Below are positions 1 through 5,974 of a stretch of 18,530 bases of DNA, in pieces. The notes under the pieces are model-generated. The model searched no databases. It was not told where the DNA came from and worked only from the letters and a program-made list of their open reading frames with translations. Location: NCBI GenBank assembly GCA_964195515.1, contig CAXMQO010000057.1, positions 1 to 18,530 of the forward strand, given 5' to 3'. The DNA is from JAHEEL01 sp964195515 (lineage in GTDB: Bacteria; Actinomycetota; Acidimicrobiia; Spongiisociales; UBA5794). Position 1 is the first letter of the stretch, and each line of letters opens with the position of its first letter. A program made the position numbers and the translations under genes.

Positions 1-17
1 TCTAGAGCAATCGAGCG

Positions 18-1937
18 ATGATCGAGGCTACCATCGGAGACGGAACCAGCACGCTCAGAGCTGTGTGGTTCAACCCGTATCTGAAGATCCAGGAAGGCGA
101 GGAGGTGGCGCTGTCCGGGAAGGTCGAGCGGTTCGGACGGCAACTCCAGATGAAATCCCCTGATCTCGACCGTCTCGGCAGCGAGGATTCACTCGTGACG
201 GGACGCGTAGTCCCGGTGCATCCGAGCGTGAGCGGATTCACCCCTTTCAAGATTCGCGCAGCAATGGACAACGCCCTGAGAAGGTCACGCCCGATCACCG
301 AGGTCGTCCCCGAGGCGATACTCAAGCGACTCGGTCTCATCGGGCGGGACGAAGCCTTCTTGAGCATTCATTTCCCGGAAGACATCGCGGACGCCGACCG
401 CGCTCGCATGCGCCTTGTCTTCGATGAATTCCTCCGGATTCAGATGGCCTTCAAAACGCGAGCACACGATGACTTCGAGTCCAAGACCGGCGTGTCCAAT
501 TCGGTGAAGGGAGAGTTCTACCGCCGGTTCCTGAACAAGCTTCCGTTCGACCTCACCGGGGACCAAGCGCGGGCAATCGAAGAGATTCTCGAGGACATGG
601 GCGGTCCCCGGCCGATGCACCGCCTGCTGCAAGGTGAGGTCGGCTCGGGGAAGACCGTCGTCGTGATCATCGCGTTACTCACCTCGGTGGAAAGCGAACA
701 CCAAGGAGCGGTGATGGCACCGACGGAGGTGCTCGCGGTACAGCACTACCTCGGAACCGAACTCGCTCTCGAGGACGCCGGTCTGGCGCCACCGATCCTG
801 GATGGTGGCGCAGGGGACACACCCTCTCTGTTCCACACTGAACCGCCGACCACTCGCGGGGTTCGGATCGGGCTTTTCACGGGCAGCAGGGTGACGACGA
901 ATTTCGTGGTCGGCGACATATCGCGTGCCAACGGACTCGCGTGGCTCAGGGACGGGACCATCGACATTGCGTTCGGCACACAGGCACTGATCCAGTCTGA
1001 TGTTGAGTTTCGCTCGCTCGGCATCGCCGTCGTTGACGAGCAGCACCGGTTCGGCGTCGAGCAGCGGGTGGTGCTTCGCGACAAGAACGACGGCGAGGGT
1101 GTCCCGGATCTTCTCTTGATGACGGCGACGCCGATTCCGCGAACGCTTGCGATGACGCTGTACGGCGACCTCGACGTCTCGACCATTGTGGAGATGCCGC
1201 TTGGTCGCACCGATGTGGTGACCGAAGCAGTCCCGGAGTCGGCCGATTCCGAGATCGACGGTCGGATTCTCGGCGCCGTGGCTGAAGGAAGGCAGGTATT
1301 CGTCGTCTGCCCCCTGGTCGAAGACTCCGACAAGATCGATGCAAGATCAGCAACCTCGGAGTTTGCGAGGCTGAAGGCGGCACTCCCCGGTGTCCGGTGT
1401 GAACTGCTCCACGGTCAGATGCGGTCTGACGAGAAGGCGGACGTGATGCATCGAGTCAGAGCCGGGGAGATTGACGTCCTGGTGTCGACCACAGTGATCG
1501 AGGTCGGCATCGACGTGCCGAACGCCACGCTTATGGTCATCCGCAACGCGGATCGATACGGTTTGAGCCAGCTCCACCAGCTCCGAGGACGCGTCGGGAG
1601 GGGCGAGCACGGCGGCGCCTGCCTCCTGGCGGCCGATCCCTCCACCCCGGACGGCGAGCGCCGGATCGAAGCGATGGTCGGATCCAACAATGGATTCGAA
1701 CTCGCGAATATCGATCTTGAGATCCGGGGACAGGGAACGGTGTTCAGCGGGGCGCAATCTGGCGCGGCCGACCTCCGACTCGGCGACATCCTCCGCGACC
1801 ATGACCTCCTTGAGGCGGCGAATAGGGTCGCCAAAGAAGCGGTGGGCGCAGATCCCAATAGTCCGTTCGTCGAAGGAGTGATGCACGAAGCAGCCATGCT
1901 GTTCGGCGAGTCGGCAGAATGGCTCACGAGGAGTTGA
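18..1937 (+). CDS. recG: ATP-dependent DNA helicase RecG, N-terminally incomplete
   Basis: RecG is a double-stranded DNA translocase that remodels stalled replication forks and branched recombination intermediates. The visible 639 residues open inside the wedge (OB-fold) domain (DGT at 8-10, WFN near 17-19). Helicase motifs follow: Walker A GEVGSGKT at 206-213, DEQH at 340-343, TATPIPRT at 369-376, a TTVIEVGIDVPNA block near 491-503 and QLRGRVGRG at 521-529. Compared with E. coli RecG (693 aa), roughly the first 80 residues are absent. The residues just before ATG 18 (SNRA) still look RecG-like, but an in-frame TAG lies at 3-5, so the gene is either genuinely 5'-disrupted or the window edge carries an error. 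No strong ribosome binding site precedes ATG 18. A loosely conserved insertion lies between motifs Ia and Ib (about 260-300). The gene ends one base before rsmD. Family identity is certain; intactness is not. Confidence 0.93.
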   Translation: MIEATIGDGTSTLRAVWFNPYLKIQEGEEVALSGKVERFGRQLQMKSPDLDRLGSEDSLVTGRVVPVHPSVSGFTPFKIRAAMDNALRRSRPITEVVPEAILKRLGLIGRDEAFLSIHFPEDIADADRARMRLVFDEFLRIQMAFKTRAHDDFESKTGVSNSVKGEFYRRFLNKLPFDLTGDQARAIEEILEDMGGPRPMHRLLQGEVGSGKTVVVIIALLTSVESEHQGAVMAPTEVLAVQHYLGTELALEDAGLAPPILDGGAGDTPSLFHTEPPTTRGVRIGLFTGSRVTTNFVVGDISRANGLAWLRDGTIDIAFGTQALIQSDVEFRSLGIAVVDEQHRFGVEQRVVLRDKNDGEGVPDLLLMTATPIPRTLAMTLYGDLDVSTIVEMPLGRTDVVTEAVPESADSEIDGRILGAVAEGRQVFVVCPLVEDSDKIDARSATSEFARLKAALPGVRCELLHGQMRSDEKADVMHRVRAGEIDVLVSTTVIEVGIDVPNATLMVIRNADRYGLSQLHQLRGRVGRGEHGGACLLAADPSTPDGERRIEAMVGSNNGFELANIDLEIRGQGTVFSGAQSGAADLRLGDILRDHDLLEAANRVAKEAVGADPNSPFVEGVMHEAAMLFGESAEWLTRS

Positions 1938-1938
1938 C

Positions 1939-2475
1939 ATGAGGATCATCGCGGGAGAAGCCAAGGGGCGTCGACTGGCCGCTCCTCGCTCCGGAACGCG
2001 TCCGTTCACCGGTCGGGCGAAGGAGGCCGTGTTCTCGTCTCTGCACGCTCGCATCGCCGGAGCCGCAGTACTCGATCTCTACGCGGGGAGCGGGTCGCTC
2101 GGTCTCGAGGCCCTGAGTCGCGGTGCCGACTCCGCAGTCTTCGTTGAACAGGACCGCAATGCTGTGGCGGTGCTCGCCTCCAATGTCGAAGCTGTGGATC
2201 TGGGCGGCACCATCGTGCGACGCGAGGTTGGAGCGTTCCTGCAACGCAACCGTCACAGCTACGACCTCGTCTTCGTCGATCCGCCGTACGCGTTCGACGA
2301 TCGGGAGGTCGAGCGGGTCCTGGATCTCATTACAAACCGCATCACCGATCAGGGAACGGTTGTGCTTCACCGGCGATTTGGTGGAACCGCACCCGAATCC
2401 GATAACCTGCGGTGCACCGACCGGCGACGGTACGGTGACAGCGAGATTTGGATCTTCGAAAAGGAGCAGTCGTGA
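1939..2475 (+). CDS. rsmD: 16S rRNA (guanine(966)-N(2))-methyltransferase RsmD
   Basis: RsmD uses S-adenosylmethionine to methylate N2 of G966 in 16S rRNA on the small-subunit assembly intermediate. The 178-residue product has the expected family length. It starts with the typical RIIAGEAKGRRL stretch, has the SAM-binding motif I VLDLYAGSGSLGLEA at 44-58 and the catalytic N2-amino methyltransferase motif DPPY at 114-117. The usual RPT-D segment near residue 21 reads RPFTGRAKEAVF, a mild departure. A GAGGAG ribosome binding site at 1928-1933 lies 5 nt before the ATG. The gene follows recG by one base, and its stop overlaps the GTG of coaD (GTGA), so the pair is probably translationally coupled. 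An rsmD-coaD pairing is common in bacteria. Confidence 0.95.
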   Translation: MRIIAGEAKGRRLAAPRSGTRPFTGRAKEAVFSSLHARIAGAAVLDLYAGSGSLGLEALSRGADSAVFVEQDRNAVAVLASNVEAVDLGGTIVRREVGAFLQRNRHSYDLVFVDPPYAFDDREVERVLDLITNRITDQGTVVLHRRFGGTAPESDNLRCTDRRRYGDSEIWIFEKEQS

Positions 2476-2945
2476 CGGTGGCGCTCGTCCCGGGCAGTTT
2501 TGACCCGCCAACCAACGGACACCTCGACGTCATCGAAAGGTGCGTGGGCATCTTCGACGACGTGGTCGTTGGGATCATCAAGAACCCTTCGAAGGTCTAC
2601 CTCTTCGATGAAGCCGAACGAATCGACATGCTGACCGATCTCTGCTCCGAGTGGGAGTCCGTCCGGATCGGCTCCTTCGGTGGACTCCTCGTCGACTACG
2701 CGAAACAGGTCGGCGCCGATGTCGTCGTCAAGGGTCTGAGGGCGATCACCGACTTCGATTACGAGTTTCAGATGTCGCAGATGAACCGCCACTTGTCCGG
2801 GATCGTCACGCTGTTCGTGGCGACGAAACCTGAGTACGGCTACTTGTCGTCATCGCTGGTCAAGGAGGTATACCGTTTCGGTGGATCGGTCGATGCACTT
2901 GTACCGGCGAGCGTCGCGGCCGCCTTGAAGGAGCGATACGCATGA
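2472..2945 (+). CDS. coaD: Phosphopantetheine adenylyltransferase CoaD
   Basis: CoaD transfers AMP from ATP to 4'-phosphopantetheine, giving dephospho-CoA, the penultimate step of coenzyme A synthesis. The 157-aa product matches the usual family length. The nucleotidyltransferase motif is seen as PGSFDPPTNGH (7-17, with TNGH as the T/HxGH signature). KGLR at 87-90 and the C-terminal nucleotide-binding segment SSSLVKEV at 126-133 are also present. I chose GTG 2472 because AAGGAG at 2461-2466 lies 5 nt upstream, the family starts immediately before the VALVPGSFD strand, and the start overlaps the rsmD stop as GTGA. A longer reading from TTG 2448 would sit inside rsmD with no family support. Its own stop overlaps the next gene's ATG. 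Confidence 0.96.
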   Translation: MTVALVPGSFDPPTNGHLDVIERCVGIFDDVVVGIIKNPSKVYLFDEAERIDMLTDLCSEWESVRIGSFGGLLVDYAKQVGADVVVKGLRAITDFDYEFQMSQMNRHLSGIVTLFVATKPEYGYLSSSLVKEVYRFGGSVDALVPASVAAALKERYA

Positions 2946-3466
2946 CTATGGAACACCCAGACCATCCACAGCCGCCGCCGCCCGTCCCCGGTCGGCTACT
3001 CGACGCGATCGAGAATCTGATGATCGAGATCGAGAACGCGCGCCAGGTTCCGTTGTCGAACAGCGTGATGATCAATCAGGACGAGATGCTCGACGAGCTC
3101 GCCGGGATACAGAGCGCTCTGCCGGAAGAACTTCGTGCGGCCCGATGGATGGTGCGCGAACGCGAGGCCTACATCGCACGGACGAACGAGAAGGCCCGCG
3201 AGGTGCTGGCGGACGCGAAACAGCGGTCCGAGCACATGGTCTCGGAGTCCTACATCGTCCAGGAGGCGGTGGAGGAGGCGAACACCCTCGTCCGCAATGC
3301 TGAGAGCGAAGCCAGGAGAATTCGTCTCGAATCGGAGGACTTCGCAGAGCGCCATCTCGCCGAGGCCGAACAGGTGCTTGCCGAGCTGCTCCGGTACGTT
3401 CAAGAGGCCAGAGCCGAACTCCATCAGACGCTGGCGCCGCAGCCAGAGCCGCCCGTGAGCCGGTGA
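2942..3466 (+). CDS. SepIVA/DivIVA-like coiled-coil septum protein
   Basis: This predicted 174-residue soluble coiled-coil protein probably belongs to the actinobacterial SepIVA/DivIVA-like group, which is often mis-annotated as ATP synthase subunit B-like. It has a proline-rich start (9-16), a conserved N-terminal module about 18-75 (LLDAIENLMIEIENA, then NQDEMLDELAGIQSALPEELRAA), and a long charged helix at about 75-160 rich in Glu, Ala and Arg with heptad-like spacing. In mycobacteria the SepIVA gene (Rv2927c) adjoins the YceD/DUF177 gene and rnc, close to the order seen here, and SepIVA acts at the division septum. Function here is inferred from that synteny and architecture. This copy is shorter than mycobacterial SepIVA. 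AAGGAG at 2928-2933 lies 8 nt before the ATG, which overlaps the coaD stop (ATGA). Confidence 0.75.
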   Translation: MTMEHPDHPQPPPPVPGRLLDAIENLMIEIENARQVPLSNSVMINQDEMLDELAGIQSALPEELRAARWMVREREAYIARTNEKAREVLADAKQRSEHMVSESYIVQEAVEEANTLVRNAESEARRIRLESEDFAERHLAEAEQVLAELLRYVQEARAELHQTLAPQPEPPVSR

Positions 3467-3511
3467 AGCAGCGGAGTAGCCGGGTAGATGAGTAGGGACA
3501 AGGAAGACCCT

Positions 3512-4015
3512 GTGAATCGTTCGCCGTTCATCGTTGATGTCTCCGATCTCTTGGGCCGGGACGTTCCTGCTCGCTCTGTCGTCATCGACGTTGTGGTCGA
3601 TTGGGCATTGGAGATGAGCCGGATCATGGCCGAGCCATCTCTGGTCGCGAGCCTCTCGGTCGGATCGGTGCCAGGCGGAGTGCTCGTGAGAGGGGACGTC
3701 TGTTACGCCGTTGAACACACCTGTCGTCGCTGTCTCACCGACTTCATCGATGACGGCTGTAGCCCGGTCACCGGGCTGTTCGAAACCGATCCGGGTGAGG
3801 ACGCATATCCGATCGAAGGGACGACGATCGATCTGGAATCTTTCCTGCGAGACGAGACCCTTCTCGGTCTGCCCCTGCTCCCGATCTGCGATGAATCCTG
3901 CGAGGGAGTTGTGACTACACCAGAAACGGACTTGAATAGCGACTCCCCGAGCGAATCGGGCGACACCGCCTCACCGTTCGCCGTACTACGCGACCTTCTG
4001 TCGCCCGAGGATTGA
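3512..4015 (+). CDS. YceD/DUF177 family protein
   Basis: This is a DUF177 (YceD-like) protein, a family typically encoded just before rpmF and linked to 23S rRNA and ribosome metabolism. The 167 residues show the FIVDVSDLL start, the CRRC pair (Cys71, Cys74), an IDLESFLRDETLLGLPLLPIC block (about 106-126) and a C-terminal SPFAVLRDLL segment. Family members usually continue as C-x3-C-x-GLCPxCG; here Cys126 and Cys130 are kept, but the following pair is replaced by GVVTTPETDLN, so the second zinc-ligand pair seems lost. I prefer GTG 3512 because AAGGAAG at 3500-3506 lies 5 nt upstream and the family begins shortly before the PF-VDVSDLL motif. ATG 3488 in the same frame, adding 8 residues, remains possible. 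The gene is 21 nt before rpmF. Confidence 0.85.
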   Translation: MNRSPFIVDVSDLLGRDVPARSVVIDVVVDWALEMSRIMAEPSLVASLSVGSVPGGVLVRGDVCYAVEHTCRRCLTDFIDDGCSPVTGLFETDPGEDAYPIEGTTIDLESFLRDETLLGLPLLPICDESCEGVVTTPETDLNSDSPSESGDTASPFAVLRDLLSPED

Positions 4016-4036
4016 CGAAACAAACGAGGTTCCCTG

Positions 4037-4213
4037 ATGGCCGTCCCAAAGAAGAAGATGTCGCGGTCCCGCACGCGTCGGCGCAAGGCACAGTGGAAGG
4101 TGTCAAGCCCCACATTGGGCAAATGCGCAAAGTGTGGCGCCATGCACGTTCCGCACCGTATGTGCAAGGAATGCGGTAGCTACAACGGTCGCGAGATCAT
4201 CGCAGAAGTCTGA
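4037..4213 (+). CDS. rpmF: Large ribosomal subunit protein bL32 (C+ type)
   Basis: This short 58-residue gene encodes bL32, a structural protein of the 50S subunit. It begins MAVPKKKMSRSRTRRRKAQW, the classic bL32 start, followed by a zinc ribbon. The ribbon cysteines are Cys30 and Cys33 (CAKC) and Cys43 and Cys46 (CKEC), with VPHR between them and CGSYNGREI after. All four zinc ligands are present, so this is the zinc-dependent C+ form rather than the zinc-independent paralogue induced by zinc starvation in some actinobacteria. GAGG at 4026-4029 lies 7 nt before the ATG. Its position between the DUF177 gene and plsX is the standard bacterial order. Confidence 0.97.
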   Translation: MAVPKKKMSRSRTRRRKAQWKVSSPTLGKCAKCGAMHVPHRMCKECGSYNGREIIAEV

Positions 4214-4220
4214 GCGAGCG

Positions 4221-5198
4221 ATGGCGAGAGTCGTCGTTGATGCGATGGGCGGCGATCATGCCCCGGGGGAGGTTGTCCGCGGCGCGATTGACGCGGCGGC
4301 CGCAGGTGTCGATGTCGTGCTCGTCGGCGATCGATCGAAGATCGCACCCTTCCTCGAGCGATTCAATGCTGATCTACCTGTGGTTCATGCCGGCGAGGTC
4401 ATCGAGATGCATGAGGATCCTGCGCGGGCCGTGCGAGAGAAGAAGGATTCCTCGATCATGGTGGCCGCCCGCCTCGTCAAGGAGGGCGAAGCCGAAGCCT
4501 TGATCTCGGCAGGATCGACCGGTGCCGCCCTCGCATCGGCGGCATTCGTGATCGGCCGCCTGAAGGGAGTTTCGCGACCTGCGATCGCCTCCGTATTTCC
4601 CACTCGCGAAGTGGTACTCGACGTTGGTGCCAATCTTGACGTCCGGCCCCTCCATCTCGCTCAATTCGGAGTGATGGGAAGTGCGGTCGCGAAGGTCTTC
4701 CTGGATGTTGGGGATCCCCGGGTGGGTCTGCTCAACATTGGTGAGGAGGCAGGCAAGGGCAGGGACCTCGAGAAGGAAGCACACGATCTCCTTGCCGACG
4801 CCGAAGGGATCAACTTCATCGGGAACGTCGAAGGCCGTGATCTCGGACGGAGTCGCGCCGACGTCTTCGTCACCGACGGCTTCACCGGGAACGTTCTCCT
4901 GAAGACCGGTGAAGGAACGAGTCGCGCGCTGTTCCGGTTGCTCCTCGAAGCGATGCAGGCCGAGAAATACCAGACGGCTCTCGCGGAACTCATGCCGGCG
5001 TTCATGGAGCTACGTCAGCTGATCGATCCGGAGACCATCGGCGGTGCCCACCTCGTCGGCACCAAGGGTGTCGTGGTCATCTCACATGGGGCCAGTTCAC
5101 ACCGCGCGGTCGCCAATGCCATACGGATGGCAGCCGAGGGCGCTGATCACGGTCTTGTCGAACTCATCGCGGACGGGATCGAGCGTGCTCGGAAATGA
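4221..5198 (+). CDS. plsX: Phosphate acyltransferase PlsX
   Basis: PlsX is a peripheral membrane enzyme that converts acyl-ACP and phosphate to acyl-phosphate, the acyl donor for PlsY in phosphatidic acid synthesis. The 325-residue product has the expected length. It shows the family start MARVVVDAMGGDHAPGEVV, SAGSTGAAL (about 94-102), LDVGANLD (about 134-141), LLNIGEE-KG (about 171-180), FVTDGFTGNVLLK and the C-terminal GGAHLVGTKGVVVISHGAS block. I chose ATG 4221, seven nt after the rpmF stop, over a longer frame opening at 4134, because the longer frame overlaps rpmF out of phase and adds residues foreign to the family. The ribosome binding site (GAGCGAG) is weak, suggesting re-initiation after rpmF. 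The stop overlaps rnc (ATGA). Confidence 0.96.
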   Translation: MARVVVDAMGGDHAPGEVVRGAIDAAAAGVDVVLVGDRSKIAPFLERFNADLPVVHAGEVIEMHEDPARAVREKKDSSIMVAARLVKEGEAEALISAGSTGAALASAAFVIGRLKGVSRPAIASVFPTREVVLDVGANLDVRPLHLAQFGVMGSAVAKVFLDVGDPRVGLLNIGEEAGKGRDLEKEAHDLLADAEGINFIGNVEGRDLGRSRADVFVTDGFTGNVLLKTGEGTSRALFRLLLEAMQAEKYQTALAELMPAFMELRQLIDPETIGGAHLVGTKGVVVISHGASSHRAVANAIRMAAEGADHGLVELIADGIERARK

Positions 5199-5902
5199 GT
5201 GACGCGGTTCCCGATCCCGGAAGTGCCGCCGAGCGCCTCGAGGCCGCACTCGCGTATCGAATCGGCGACGAAGCGCTGCTCGCTACGGCGCTCACTCACG
5301 GCTCGTACGCGTCAGAGCATCCGGGTGTTGCGGACTACCAGCGGCTTGAGTTTCTCGGTGATGCGGTGCTCGAGGTCACGGTCACGCGATACCTCTACGA
5401 GCAGTTCCCGGAGGCGACCGAAGGAGAGATGACGCTTCTGCGGGCGGGTGTGGTGTCCGAACCGGCGCTTGCGTCGGTCGCACGCGAGTGGGGCATCCCC
5501 CAGCTGATCAGACTCGGTCGGGGAGAGGAGCGCACCGGCGGACGAGGCAAACAGTCGATCCTCTCCGATGTCGTCGAGTCCCTGCTGGCGGCCGTGTATC
5601 TCGATGCCGGAATCGAGCGGGTCGAGCGGATCGTTTACGAGCACTGGGCTCCGATGGTCGCCGATAGGGCAGGCACTCCCGGAGGCCGTGATTACAAGAC
5701 TCGACTCCAGGAGGTTCTTGTCGCTGATGGACGCGACGTCGAGTACACCGTCACCGAGACCGGGCCGCAGCATGCCAGGCGATTCACAGCAACCGTAGGC
5801 TCGTCTGACGACGCCCTTGCGACGGGAACCGGAACGTCAAAGAAGCGAGCAGAACAAGATGCAGCTCGCCGAGCCCTGGAGAGTAGAGCAGTAGAGCAGT
5901 AG
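5195..5902 (+). CDS. rnc: Ribonuclease III
   Basis: RNase III cleaves double-stranded RNA in rRNA maturation and mRNA turnover, as a Mg2+-dependent homodimer. The product is 235 residues. The catalytic domain carries the signature LEFLGDAVL at 51-59 (Asp55 in the acidic cluster) and the second acidic set in SDVVESLLAAVYLD at 124-137 (Asp125, Glu128). A double-stranded RNA-binding domain follows, from DYKTRLQE (about 167) to GTSKKRAEQDAARRAL (213-228). ATG 5195 overlaps the plsX stop as ATGA. The last residues (SRAVEQ) and the TAG stop are encoded by a tandem octamer element (5882-5921), so the extreme C-terminus looks added rather than inherited. Many actinobacteria carry mutM between rnc and smc; it is absent here. 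Confidence 0.97.
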   Translation: MSDAVPDPGSAAERLEAALAYRIGDEALLATALTHGSYASEHPGVADYQRLEFLGDAVLEVTVTRYLYEQFPEATEGEMTLLRAGVVSEPALASVAREWGIPQLIRLGRGEERTGGRGKQSILSDVVESLLAAVYLDAGIERVERIVYEHWAPMVADRAGTPGGRDYKTRLQEVLVADGRDVEYTVTETGPQHARRFTATVGSSDDALATGTGTSKKRAEQDAARRALESRAVEQ

Positions 5903-5921
5903 AGCAGTACCGCTCTACTGC
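5882..5921 (+). repeat. Tandem octamer plus fold-back element at the rnc 3' end (copy 1)
   Basis: Three perfect tandem copies of AGTAGAGC (5882-5889, 5890-5897, 5898-5905) are followed by a 16-nt tail at 5906-5921. The tail's GCTCTACTGC (5912-5921) is the exact reverse complement of GCAGTAGAGC (5896-5905), giving a 10-bp stem with a 6-nt loop. No T tract follows, so it is not a textbook intrinsic terminator, though it could stabilise a 3' end or slow polymerase. The rnc stop TAG (5900-5902) lies in the third unit. A related copy lies at 10876-10915, matching at 34 of 40 positions by my alignment. Confidence 0.9.
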
Positions 5922-5937
5922 CCAACTTGTCCATAAC

Positions 5938-5966
5938 TTCAACCATGTAATTCGCCCTGGTATGCT
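5938..5966 (+). promoter_or_regulatory. Probable leaderless promoter of smc
   Basis: A good -10 hexamer TATGCT at 5961-5966 is preceded, with a 17-bp spacer, by a weak -35 candidate TTCAAC at 5938-5943. The smc GTG (5975) begins 8 nt after the -10, which is where transcription should start, and there is no Shine-Dalgarno sequence. This fits a leaderless mRNA, common in Actinomycetota. The call rests on the -10 and spacing only; the -35 is poor. Confidence 0.5.
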
Positions 5967-5974
5967 TTTCCACC

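Noticed and set aside
3467..3495. AGTAG-rich stretch between the SepIVA-like and DUF177 genes, possibly a decayed third repeat copy
   Set aside because: GGAGTAG, GGGTAG and GAGTAG recur, but with irregular spacing, no 8-bp period and no fold-back tail. Similarity to the real elements is too weak.
4134..4220. Longer plsX start at 4134
   Set aside because: This stretch is rpmF read in another frame; rpmF has all its conserved cysteines, and PlsX proteins start at MARVVVDAMGG.
5882..5921. Tandem octamers considered as a CRISPR-like array
   Set aside because: The units are only 8 bp, directly adjacent with no spacers, and no cas genes are present.
5896..5930. Textbook rho-independent terminator after rnc
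   Set aside because: The 10-bp stem is real, but no T-rich run follows it, so I list it as a repeat/fold-back rather than an intrinsic terminator.
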